Positions 15,959 to 24,145 of a stretch of DNA of 64,000 bases are shown here, in pieces; position 1 is the stretch's first letter, and each line of letters begins with the position of its first letter. A model generated the notes under the pieces. The model did no database searches and had not been told where the DNA came from. It worked only from the letters and a program-made list of their open reading frames with translations. A program made the translations under genes and the position numbers. The DNA is from an uncultured Prevotella sp. (GTDB lineage: Bacteria > Bacteroidota > Bacteroidia > Bacteroidales > Bacteroidaceae): NCBI GenBank assembly GCA_900322035.1, contig ONYL01000001.1, forward strand, positions 186,001 to 250,000, in the 5' to 3' direction.

Positions 15959-16726
15959 TTAAAGGCCTGTAGTGTCCTTCAAGTCGCCTTTGATATATTC
16001 CTTGAACATGTGCTCCTTCATCCATTCATTGGCTTTCACGGGAGAGAGTTTCCAACCGCTGTTGCACGTAGAGACGATCTCCACCAGGCTTGAGCCCTTG
16101 CCCTGCATGCTGGCTTCAAAAGCCTTGCGGATGGCAGCCTTAGCCTTACGGATGCTCGGTACCGACTCCACGCTCTGTCGTGTCACATAGCAAGTGCCCT
16201 TCAGATGAGAGGCGAGCTCAGTGATGTTGAGGTTCCAGCCATGGATTTCGGGATCGCGGCCGTAGGGGCAAGTAGCCGTCTTCTGTCCAATCAGCGTCGT
16301 GGGAGCCATTTGTCCGCCGGTCATGCCGTAGATGGCATTGTTGATAAAGATGATGGCAATGTGCTCACCACGATTGAGAGCGTGAATGGTCTCGGCCGTA
16401 CCGATGCAGGCCAAGTCGCCGTCGCCCTGATAGGTAAACACCAGGCGGTCGGGCCAGCAACGCTTGATACCGGTGGCAACGGCGGGCGCACGACCGTGTG
16501 CGGCCTCCTGCCAGTCGATGTCGAGGTAGCGATAGGCAAATACGGCACAACCTACGGGGCAAACGCCAACGGCCTTCTCTGTCATGCCCATCTCTTCAAT
16601 CACCTCAGCCACCAGTTTGTGAACAACTCCGTGAGAACATCCCGGGCAGTAATGCATCGGGGTGTCGTTCATCAAGTCCGGTTTCTTATAGACCAGATTC
16701 TCAGGTGCAATGATATCGTTTGTCAT
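15959..16726 (-). CDS. vorA: 2-oxoacid:ferredoxin oxidoreductase beta subunit (TPP-binding)
   Basis: A 255-residue thiamine-diphosphate-binding subunit. HYCPGCSHGVVHKL near residue 27 and the TPP motif GDGDLACIGTAETIHALNRGEHIAIIFINNAIYGMTGGQ in the middle fit the family (positions about 100-138). The start overlaps the stop of the alpha subunit gene by four bases, indicating translational coupling. Substrate (2-oxoisovalerate versus 2-oxoglutarate) cannot be fixed by eye; Bacteroidetes VorB-type naming is used. Confidence 0.9.
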   Translation of the reverse strand: MTNDIIAPENLVYKKPDLMNDTPMHYCPGCSHGVVHKLVAEVIEEMGMTEKAVGVCPVGCAVFAYRYLDIDWQEAAHGRAPAVATGIKRCWPDRLVFTYQGDGDLACIGTAETIHALNRGEHIAIIFINNAIYGMTGGQMAPTTLIGQKTATCPYGRDPEIHGWNLNITELASHLKGTCYVTRQSVESVPSIRKAKAAIRKAFEASMQGKGSSLVEIVSTCNSGWKLSPVKANEWMKEHMFKEYIKGDLKDTTGL

Positions 16727-17805
16727 AGCAGTTTCTCCTTTAAAGCGTTAACAATTTCCTCGGGATCGGGAACAATTCCACCCAGACGACCAAAGTGTTC
16801 CACCTTGATGCTGCCATTGACAGCGAGGCGCACATCCTGGACCATCTGCCCGGCATTGATCTCCACAACAAGAATGCCTTTCTTTCCCTTCGACATCTCC
16901 ATGATCTGCTTGCTGGGATAGGGCCAAAGGGTGATGGGACGGAAGAGACCGGCCTTGATGCCCTCCTCACGGGCAATCTCAACGGCTTTTTCCGAAATAC
17001 GAGCAGCCGAACCAAAGGCCACAATCATAAAGTCGGCATCGTCCAACTGCTGCGTTTCAAAGCGCACTTCGTTGTCCTGAATCTCCTGATATTTGGCTTG
17101 CAAATGAAGATTGCGTTTCTCCATTTCCTCAGAACGGAGTTCGAGCGAGGTGATGATATTGGGCTTGCGGCCGCCAACACGTCCGAAGGAAGCCCATGGA
17201 CACTCCTGGCGGATCTGCTCCTCAGTACGGCGGGGCTTCACGGGCGGCAGCACCACCTTCTCCATCATCTGTCCGATAACGCCGTCGGAGAGAATCATTG
17301 CCGGATTCCGGTATTTGAAGGCCAGCGTGAAAGCGAGGTCAACAAAGTCGGCCATCTCCTGAACAGAGTTGGGGGCCAGCACAATCACCTGGTAGTCGCC
17401 GTTGCCACCACCGCGGGTAGCTTGGAAATAGTCACTCTGAGAGGGCTGGATGGTTCCCAGTCCGGGACCGCCACGCTGCACGTTGACAAACACGCCGGGG
17501 AGCTCGCATCCGGCCATGTAGCTGATGCCTTCCTGCATCAGAGCCACACCGGGGGAAGACGAAGAGGTCATCACGCGCTTGCCTGCGCCTGCGCCTCCAT
17601 AAACCATGTTGATCGACGCGACCTCACTCTCAGCCTGCACAACCACCATACCGGTGGTTTCCCAGGGCTTGAGCTGTGCCAGGGTCTCGATTACTTCACT
17701 CTGCGGAGTGATGGGATAGCCGAAGTAGGCGTCCGCACCACAGCGAATGGCAGCGCGGGCGATGGCCTCGTTGCCTTTCATTAATGTTACTTCCTGATCT
17801 GCCAT
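16723..17805 (-). CDS. vorB: 2-oxoacid:ferredoxin oxidoreductase alpha subunit (VorB type)
   Basis: A 360-residue subunit with the pyruvate-flavodoxin/ferredoxin oxidoreductase core. Visible motifs are GADAYFGYPITPQSEVIE, SSSSPGVALMQEGISYMAG, GPGLGTIQPSQSDYFQ and the C-terminal transketolase-like part with ITLWPYPSKQI. It lies between the ferredoxin subunit (3-bp gap) and the beta subunit (4-bp overlap). The enzyme makes branched-chain or other acyl-CoA in anaerobic amino-acid metabolism. Confidence 0.92.
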   Translation of the reverse strand: MADQEVTLMKGNEAIARAAIRCGADAYFGYPITPQSEVIETLAQLKPWETTGMVVVQAESEVASINMVYGGAGAGKRVMTSSSSPGVALMQEGISYMAGCELPGVFVNVQRGGPGLGTIQPSQSDYFQATRGGGNGDYQVIVLAPNSVQEMADFVDLAFTLAFKYRNPAMILSDGVIGQMMEKVVLPPVKPRRTEEQIRQECPWASFGRVGGRKPNIITSLELRSEEMEKRNLHLQAKYQEIQDNEVRFETQQLDDADFMIVAFGSAARISEKAVEIAREEGIKAGLFRPITLWPYPSKQIMEMSKGKKGILVVEINAGQMVQDVRLAVNGSIKVEHFGRLGGIVPDPEEIVNALKEKLL

Positions 17806-17808
17806 CTC

Positions 17809-18042
17809 TCAGTCCTCCATTTTCTTTTTGTACACGGTGATACATCCATCTGGGCACACGATGCCGCAACTTGCACATCCAATGCAGTCGTCGGGACGGG
17901 CGGCCTCCACATAGGGATAACCGTGAACGTTAACTTTCTTTTGTGCCAAAGCGATCACGTCTTTTGGGCAGGCTACCACGCAAAGCTGGCATCCCTTACA
18001 ACGGTCGGTATTGACCACTATGGCACCCTTGATCTTTCCCAT
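17809..18042 (-). CDS. vorD: 2[4Fe-4S] ferredoxin subunit of the 2-oxoacid oxidoreductase
   Basis: A 77-residue ferredoxin-type subunit. Two cluster motifs are complete: CKGCQLCVVACP and CIGCASCGIVCP. It is the first gene of the vorDBAC block and should carry electrons from the TPP subunit to soluble ferredoxin. Spacing to the next gene is three bases. Its own promoter was not identified in the 66 bp upstream, and the TPR and folD genes upstream are on the same strand, so read-through is possible. Confidence 0.92.
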   Translation of the reverse strand: MGKIKGAIVVNTDRCKGCQLCVVACPKDVIALAQKKVNVHGYPYVEAARPDDCIGCASCGIVCPDGCITVYKKKMED

Positions 18043-18108
18043 AATGTTTAAGTTTTGTTAGGCTTAATGTAAACAAGGTAAGATAAAAAAAACTGTTGTC
18101 AAATCGGC

Positions 18109-18312
18109 TTAGGGGTTGTAAGCGTCTTTGTGATAGAAGTTGAGAATGCTTAAAAGCATCTCTTTGGCCTCAACTGCTGGCGAGCAGGGGTCGAGTTCGA
18201 TGGCTTCGAGATAGCAGTTGATGGCTTGCTGCCAATTGCCTTGCTGTCTGAAGCCGTTGCCCTGCTCATACCACTCCTTGGCCGTCAGATTGTTATCATT
18301 TGTAGTATTCAT
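18109..18312 (-). CDS. Small TPR protein
   Basis: A 67-residue protein with one TPR-like unit ([32 protein letters not shown]). Its start lies 17 bp inside the 3' end of folD, and it is 66 bp ahead of vorD, so it is probably co-transcribed between them. Small TPR proteins in this position are common in Bacteroidales, but no function is assigned. Confidence 0.75.
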   Translation of the reverse strand: MNTTNDNNLTAKEWYEQGNGFRQQGNWQQAINCYLEAIELDPCSPAVEAKEMLLSILNFYHKDAYNP

Positions 18313-19174
18313 GTTGTGCTGCTGCTAAAGTATTCTTCATCAATGAGCAAATGGTCATAGGGCCGACGCCACCTGGTACGGGGGTGATAAACGAGCACTT
18401 CGGGGCTACCTCGTCGAACTTCACGTCGCCATTGAGGCGGAATCCCTTCTTCTTCGTAGCATCGGGCACACGCGTTGTTCCCACGTCGATCACCACGGCC
18501 CCCGTCTTCACCATGTCGGCCGTGACGAAGTCGGGACGGCCTATGGCGGCAATAATGATGTCGGCCTCACGGCATTCGTCCTTGAGGTTCTCACTGTGGG
18601 AATGGCAGACGGTGACAGTGGCATCACCATAATTCTTCTGCATCATGAGCTGAGCCATGGGCTTGCCCACAATGTTGCTGCGTCCCAACACAACGCACTT
18701 CTTGCCACGGGTAGGGATATTGTAGTGACGAAGGAGCGTCAGGATGCCCAAAGGCGTGGCCGAGATGAAACAGGGCAGACCTATCGCCATGCGCCCCACG
18801 TTGATGGGGTGGAAGCCGTCGACATCCTTGCGGTAGTCGATAGCCATGATGATTTTCTGCTCATCAATATGCTTGGGCAAGGGGAGCTGCATGATGAAGC
18901 CGTCGATGTCGGGGTCGTTGTTGAGCTGGTCCACACATCCGAGGAGTTCCTTTTCAGTGACATCCTCCTCAAAACGAATGAGCGATGACTTGAAACCACA
19001 CTGCTCACAAGCAATGACCTTATTCTTGACATAGGTTTCAGAACCTCCGTCATGACCCACAAGCACAGCGGCAAGATGAGGGCGCTTCTGTCCCTGAGCC
19101 ACCATCTGCTCCACTTCTTGGGCAATCTCGGCTTTCACGGCTGCTGCCGTTGCTTTTCCATCAATAAGTGTCAT
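18296..19174 (-). CDS. folD: Methylenetetrahydrofolate dehydrogenase/cyclohydrolase
   Basis: A 292-residue cytosolic bifunctional enzyme that interconverts 5,10-methylene-, methenyl- and 10-formyl-tetrahydrofolate. Family motifs are visible: [17 protein letters not shown] with the catalytic Lys, [39 protein letters not shown] and the C-terminal [15 protein letters not shown]. It lies downstream of ffh on the same strand, with 111 bp between them that carry a short imperfect tandem repeat. Confidence 0.95.
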   Translation of the reverse strand: MTLIDGKATAAAVKAEIAQEVEQMVAQGQKRPHLAAVLVGHDGGSETYVKNKVIACEQCGFKSSLIRFEEDVTEKELLGCVDQLNNDPDIDGFIMQLPLPKHIDEQKIIMAIDYRKDVDGFHPINVGRMAIGLPCFISATPLGILTLLRHYNIPTRGKKCVVLGRSNIVGKPMAQLMMQKNYGDATVTVCHSHSENLKDECREADIIIAAIGRPDFVTADMVKTGAVVIDVGTTRVPDATKKKGFRLNGDVKFDEVAPKCSFITPVPGGVGPMTICSLMKNTLAAAQHEYYK

Positions 19175-19178
19175 ATTT

Positions 19179-19246
19179 GAGTTTTTGAGTTGTATGAGTT
19201 TTTGAGTTGTTTGAGTCTTTGAGCTGATGAGTCTTTAAGTTCTATT
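19179..19246. repeat. Imperfect 17-bp tandem repeat upstream of folD
   Basis: About four units of a GAGTTTTTGAGTTGTAT-like sequence start at 19179, 19196, 19213 and 19229. The first two differ at one base; the later ones are degenerate. It begins five bases upstream of the folD start, in the ffh-folD gap. Confidence 0.7.
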
Positions 19247-19285
19247 GAGCTATTAAGACAAACAAGACAAGTTGCTCTCTGATAA

Positions 19286-20556
19286 TTATCTTCTTTTCAT
19301 GCCCTTCATTCTCGCCGCCATTGCAGCCATGTTGTTGCCGGTGACCATCTTCATCATCTTACGGGTCTGGTCAAACTGCTTGATCAGTCTATTCACCTCC
19401 TGAATGGTCGTTCCTGAGCCTTTGGCGATACGCGTACGGCGCGATGTGTTGAGAATCTCGGGATTGGTGCGCTCCTTGGGTGTCATGGAACGGATAATGG
19501 CCTCAATGCCGTTGAAGGCATTGTCGTCAATGTCTACGTCCTTAATGGCCTTCCCCACACCGGGAATCATCGAGGCAAGCTCCTTGAGGTTGCCCATCTT
19601 CTTGATTTGCTCGATCTGGTTGAGGAAGTCGTTGAAGTCGAACTTGTTTTTCTGTATCTTCTTTTGTAGCTTGCGTGCCTCTTCCTCGTCAAACTGTTCC
19701 TGGGCGCGCTCCACAAGCGAGACAATATCGCCCATTCCGAGGATACGGTCGGCCATACGGGCGGGATGGAAGACGTCGATGGCATCCATCTTCTCCGGGT
19801 GTCACCATCAAGTTTGGTGAGCACGACACCGTCGAAGTCGAGACGGTCGTTGAACTCCTTGGCAGTGTTCACTGCGTCCTGACCCGTCATGGAGTCGACT
19901 ACAAACAGCGTCTCGTCGGGATGTACAGCCCCTTTCAGAGAAGCGATCTCGTCCATCATCTGTTCATCTACGGCCAGGCGTCCGGCTGTATCAATGATGA
20001 CGACATCGTTGCCTTTGGCCTTGGCCTGTTGGATGGCATTGAGCGCAATCTCGTTGACATTCTTGTTTTCCGGTTCTGCATACACCGGTACTCCCACCTG
20101 TGTACCAACGACTTTCAACTGTTCTATAGCAGCCGGACGGTAGACGTCGCACGCCACAAGCAAGGGATTCCTGTGCTGTTTCTGCTTGAGCATGTTGGCC
20201 AGCTTGCCGGAGAACGTTGTCTTACCGGAACCTTGAAGGCCAGACATCAAGATAATGGCAGGTTTCTGCTTCAGTTGGAGTTCAGAAGCCTCACCTCCCA
20301 TAAGCTCGGCGAGCTCATCATGTACAATCTTAACCATGAGCTGACCGGGCTTCACAGCCGTCAGCACATTCATACCCAGGGCTTTTTTCTTCACCGTATC
20401 GGTAAAGGTTTTAGCCACCTTATAGTTGACATCAGCATCGAGCAATGCCCGGCGCACGTCCTTAAGGGTCTCGGCGACGTTGATTTCTGTGATCTTTCCT
20501 TCGCCTTTTAATATCTTAAACGAACGTTCGAGTCTGTCGCTTAGATTTTCAAACAT
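19286..20556 (-). pseudogene. ffh: Signal recognition particle protein Ffh, interrupted by a ~64-bp deletion
   Basis: The N-terminal half (20556 to about 19798) is a normal Ffh N and G domain: the P-loop [16 protein letters not shown], and TKLDGDT at its end. The C-terminal half (from about 19795 to 19286) restarts in another frame at [23 protein letters not shown] and runs through the RNA-binding M domain (SGTTIQEVNRLIKQF, TRKMMKMV) to its stop. Between GDT and EKM, Ffh proteins usually have 22 residues; with the two bases kept here, 64 bases are missing, which also explains the frame change. Ffh is essential, so an assembly or sequencing error is more likely than a real lesion. The chosen ATG at 20556 starts MFENLSDRL. 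Confidence 0.85.
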
Positions 20557-20901
20557 CTTTATTTTATTGTTTTTGTTTTCGCAAAGATACAACAAAATTC
20601 AGAAACGGCGAAGTAAACCTCTACTTTTTTACAAAAATAAGAGTTTTTCAATTCTGCTTTCCTACTGATTCTCTTTTCCTCTTATTCCTGCATTTGGGAA
20701 GGCACATTGGAGAATCCGGGGCATCCCCGCCTCTTTTACGTAATCGTTTGCACACCTGTTTCTCATATTTTCGAAGAAGAATCTTTCTACGAGGTGCAAA
20801 AAAGGCTATCTTTGCATCAGTTTTTAGATAGTATGTTTGTAGATTGGATTGATCTGTTAGTTTGATTACATGAAGCACCTGGTATTTGTCAAATACCAAG
20901 A
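20557..20901. other. Gap between ffh and ftsH
   Basis: About 345 bp holding a minus-strand TATCTTTG element (20582-20589), a likely -7 box for ffh 26 bp before its start, and a short perfect inverted repeat GGTATTT-gtc-AAATACC (20881-20897). No convincing gene is seen. Confidence 0.6.
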
Positions 20902-20937
20902 AAAGCGTCCGCACTGCGTGAGCAGCGCGGACGCTTT
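20902..20937 (-). terminator. Terminator of the ftsH transcription unit
   Basis: AAAGCGTCCGC (20902-20912) pairs with GCGGACGCTTT (20927-20937). On the minus strand the stem ends in TTTTCTTGG just downstream of the ftsH stop. Confidence 0.8.
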
Positions 20938-20942
20938 GTATT

Positions 20943-22793
20943 TCAGGCATCGCCGTGTTTCTTCAACACTTGCATAAACTCTTCTCCGGTGATCGTCTCT
21001 TTCTGCAGCAGGATAGCCGCAGCTTCCTGCATTTCCTCGAGATGGGCCGTGATGAGTTTCGTGGCTTTTTCCTTGCCCTGGCGGATCAGCAACCTCACTT
21101 CCTCGTCGATCTGGGCGGCCGTCTGTGCCGAGCAGGTGAGCGAGGCATTTCCGCCCAAATAGCGGTTGCGCACCTCCTCAAGCTGCATCATGCCGAAGTG
21201 GTCGCTCATGCCATAGACGGTGACCATCGCCCGGGCCATCCGCGTGGCCTGCTCTATGTCGTTACTGGCTCCGGTGGTGCAAGTATGGCAGATAACTTCT
21301 TCTGCCACCCTGCCGGCGGTGAGGGTAGCGATCCGGTTGAGCATTTCCTCACGGCTCATCAGATGTTTCTCTCCGGCATCCACCTGCATGGTATAGCCCA
21401 GCGCGCCCGACGTACGGGGGATGATCGTGATCTTCTGCACGGGAGCCGAATGCGACTGCAGTGCGGCCACCATGGCATGGCCAATCTCATGATAGGAGAT
21501 AATCCGTCGCTCATCGGGCGCGATAACGGCGCTCTTCTTCTGCTCACCGGCAATCACGGTCTCCACGCTTTCCTCAAGGTCGGTGGTGTCTACCTCTTTC
21601 TTTCCCAGTTTGACGGCTCTCAGTGCTGCCTCGTTGACGATATTGGCCAGGTCGGCGCCCGACGATCCCGCGGTGGCCCTGCCCACGATGTCAAGGTCGA
21701 TGTCGCCGTGCCTGATGTCGCGCAGGTGCACTTTGAGGATAGCCTTGCGGCCTTCGAGGTCGGGGAGTTCCATCTGTATTCGCCGGTCGAAGCGGCCGGG
21801 GCGAAGCAGAGCCTTGTCGAGGCTCTCGGGGCGGTTGGTGGCGGCGAGGATCACAACGCCCTTAGTCGCGTCGAAGCCGTCCATCTCGGTGAGCAGTTGG
21901 TTCAAGGTCTGTTCCCGCTCGTCGTTGCCCATGGCCGCGTCACGGCTCTTGCCTATGGCATCGATCTCATCGATGAAGATGATGCAGGGGGCTTTTGCGG
22001 CGGCCTGATTGAAGAGGTCGCGCACCTTGGCTGCGCCCATACCGACAAACATCTGTACGAACTCAGACCCGGAGATGGCGAAGAACGGAACCTTGGCCTC
22101 ACCCGCTACGGCACGTGCGATGAGGGTCTTACCCGTTCCAGGAGGCCCGACGAGGAGCGCACCTTTGGGCAGCCGGGCTCCCATCAACGCATACTTTCCC
22201 GGATGGTGCAGGAAGTCTACGATCTCCATCAGCTGATCCTTCGCCTCGTCCTGTCCGGCCACGTCGGCAAACGTGGTCTTCACCGAGTTCTCGGCATAGA
22301 CCTTGGCCCCACTCTTTCCAAACTGCAGGAAGTTGCCGCCTCCGCTGCCCGAGACGAGGCGCTTGGAAGCATAGCTCCACAGCCAGTAAAAGAGAATTCC
22401 GGGCAGAATCCACCAAAGGAAGAAATCCATCAGGGGAGAGTTGCGCTGCTGGGGCACCTGGGTGAAGCTGATCTTGCTGGCGGCATTCTTACCTGGGGCG
22501 TTGAGCAGCCGTTCGGTGAGCTGGGGGTCGTTCACCTCCGGTGTCTCGCATTGCTGCTCCTTGCCCTGTCGGAGAATCGTGTAGAAAATGTCGTTGTCCT
22601 TGATCTGCACCTTACTGACCAAACCACTGTCGACGCGCTGAATAAACGTGCCATAATCCGTCGACTCCACACCGGCTCCCCCAACTACGGGGAAGAGCAG
22701 GCCGTTGAGAAGTACGAGGATACAGAGAACCCAGAACAAATACAACCAATTGAACTTGACGGGTTGCTTGTTGTTGTTTTTATCCATTTCCAT
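20943..22793 (-). CDS. ftsH: ATP-dependent zinc metalloprotease FtsH
   Basis: A 616-residue membrane-bound AAA+ protease. Two transmembrane segments (about residues 14-38 and 122-140) flank a short periplasmic part. The AAA domain has Walker A GPPGTGKT (216-223), Walker B FIDEID (273-278) and the SRH region [19 protein letters not shown]. The zinc site is HEIGH (435-439), with the third ligand Asp512 in [10 protein letters not shown]. It degrades membrane and regulatory proteins. The C-terminal half, with its [18 protein letters not shown] and GALGYTMQV wording, reminds more of Clostridia-type FtsH than of the longer Bacteroidetes housekeeping form, so it may be a second copy; this is from memory. 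It follows ampG by 59 bp. Confidence 0.93.
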   Translation of the reverse strand: MEMDKNNNKQPVKFNWLYLFWVLCILVLLNGLLFPVVGGAGVESTDYGTFIQRVDSGLVSKVQIKDNDIFYTILRQGKEQQCETPEVNDPQLTERLLNAPGKNAASKISFTQVPQQRNSPLMDFFLWWILPGILFYWLWSYASKRLVSGSGGGNFLQFGKSGAKVYAENSVKTTFADVAGQDEAKDQLMEIVDFLHHPGKYALMGARLPKGALLVGPPGTGKTLIARAVAGEAKVPFFAISGSEFVQMFVGMGAAKVRDLFNQAAAKAPCIIFIDEIDAIGKSRDAAMGNDEREQTLNQLLTEMDGFDATKGVVILAATNRPESLDKALLRPGRFDRRIQMELPDLEGRKAILKVHLRDIRHGDIDLDIVGRATAGSSGADLANIVNEAALRAVKLGKKEVDTTDLEESVETVIAGEQKKSAVIAPDERRIISYHEIGHAMVAALQSHSAPVQKITIIPRTSGALGYTMQVDAGEKHLMSREEMLNRIATLTAGRVAEEVICHTCTTGASNDIEQATRMARAMVTVYGMSDHFGMMQLEEVRNRYLGGNASLTCSAQTAAQIDEEVRLLIRQGKEKATKLITAHLEEMQEAAAILLQKETITGEEFMQVLKKHGDA

Positions 22794-22852
22794 TTTCTAT
22801 GATAAAAAAAGTAATATCCGGAGTTTCGCCCCGTCCACTGCTGCTAACGTCG

Positions 22853-24145
22853 TCAGGCTTTTTTCCCGAAGTCGGAGTCGACTTTCAGGAAGGCCGTCAC
22901 GATGAAGGTCACGGCACAGCAGGCCATGACGATGATGAAGAAGTGGCGGTAGCCGACCAGTTCCTGCAGAGCACCGGCAAAGAGTCCGGGAATCATCATG
23001 CTCAGGGCCATGAAGGCGGTGCAGAAGGCATAGTGGGCGGTTTTAAACTCCCCACGGCTGTAATAGATGAGATAGAGCATATAGGCCGTGAAGCCGAAGC
23101 CGTAGCCAAACTGCTCCACGAAGACGCAGGCGTTGACCACAAACAGGCTGGAGGGCAAGACGTAGCTCAGATAGACATAGACCACGTCGGGCAGCGTGAT
23201 GGCCATCACCATGGGCCAAAGCCATTTCTTCAATCCGTCGCGCGAGGCGAGGATGCCGCCCAAGATGCCGCCGATAGTGAGTCCGATCACGCCCACCGTG
23301 CCCTGCACAAGTCCGTATTCCTGGGGCGAGAGTCCCAGTCCGCCCGCCGAGGGTGAATCCACGAGAAACAGCGACGACACTTTGGCCAGCAGTCCCTCGG
23401 GCATTCGGTAGAGCAGCATGAACAGCACGCCCACCAGCCACTGGGGCTTCTGGAAGAAGGTGACAAAGGTGCTCAGGCTCTCTCTCATGATGCTGGCCGC
23501 TGAGGCATCCCTGCGCGGTGCGTCCTCGATGGGATGGGGCAACGACACGCAGTGCCAGATCCACAGTCCGAGAAAGAGCCCCATGACGAGATAGAACATC
23601 AGCGACCAGGAATAGGAGATGGCGCCACGATACACCACCTGCAGGTTGCCGGCGATCATCACCAGGACACCTTGGCCGAAGATGGTGGCCAGACGGTAGA
23701 ACGTGGAGCGGATGCCCACATAGAATGTCTGCTGATGGGCATTGAGCCCAAGCATGTAGAAACCGTCGGCGGCGATGTCGTGGGTAGCACTTGAGAAGGC
23801 CATCACCCAGAAAAAGAAGAGCGAGCCCTGAAGCCAGAACGAGGTGGGGATGGTGAAGGCCACTCCACCAAAGGCGGCTCCGATGAGCACCTCCATCGTG
23901 AGGATCCACCAGCGCTTGGTCTTCACCACGTCGACAAACGGGCTCCACAAGGGCTTGATCACCCAGGGCAGGTAGAGCCAAGAGGTATAGAAGGTGATAT
24001 CGGCATTGCTCAGCCCCAACTGCTTGTAGAGGATGAGCGAGACGGTCATCACGGCCACGTAGGGCAGTCCCTCGGCAAAGTAGAGACTGGGCACCCACAG
24101 ATAGGGCCGGCTAAGTTTCTGATTTCTCATAGGGGAGGTCATCAA
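22853..24145 (-). CDS. ampG: AmpG-like MFS permease
   Basis: A 430-residue major facilitator protein with about twelve hydrophobic helices, opening with SLYFAEGLPYVAVMTVSLILYKQLGLSN-type wording typical of the AmpG family (signal around residues 19-50). AmpG imports anhydro-muropeptides (GlcNAc-anhMurNAc peptides) for cell-wall recycling. It starts four bases inside the end of the GT/DUF4922/SpoIID fusion gene (ATGA overlap), so the two proteins are made together, which supports a role in muropeptide handling. The closing FGKKA tail is short. Substrate is inferred. Confidence 0.85.
   Translation of the reverse strand: MMTSPMRNQKLSRPYLWVPSLYFAEGLPYVAVMTVSLILYKQLGLSNADITFYTSWLYLPWVIKPLWSPFVDVVKTKRWWILTMEVLIGAAFGGVAFTIPTSFWLQGSLFFFWVMAFSSATHDIAADGFYMLGLNAHQQTFYVGIRSTFYRLATIFGQGVLVMIAGNLQVVYRGAISYSWSLMFYLVMGLFLGLWIWHCVSLPHPIEDAPRRDASAASIMRESLSTFVTFFQKPQWLVGVLFMLLYRMPEGLLAKVSSLFLVDSPSAGGLGLSPQEYGLVQGTVGVIGLTIGGILGGILASRDGLKKWLWPMVMAITLPDVVYVYLSYVLPSSLFVVNACVFVEQFGYGFGFTAYMLYLIYYSRGEFKTAHYAFCTAFMALSMMIPGLFAGALQELVGYRHFFIIVMACCAVTFIVTAFLKVDSDFGKKA

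Noticed and set aside
20648..20950. A 100-codon minus-strand frame after ftsH
   Set aside because: It overlaps the ftsH stop and its terminator hairpin, is very basic and has no recognisable domain or start.
20955..22802. A 615-codon plus-strand frame antisense to ftsH
   Set aside because: Shadow of ftsH, whose Walker and zinc motifs are unmistakable on the minus strand.
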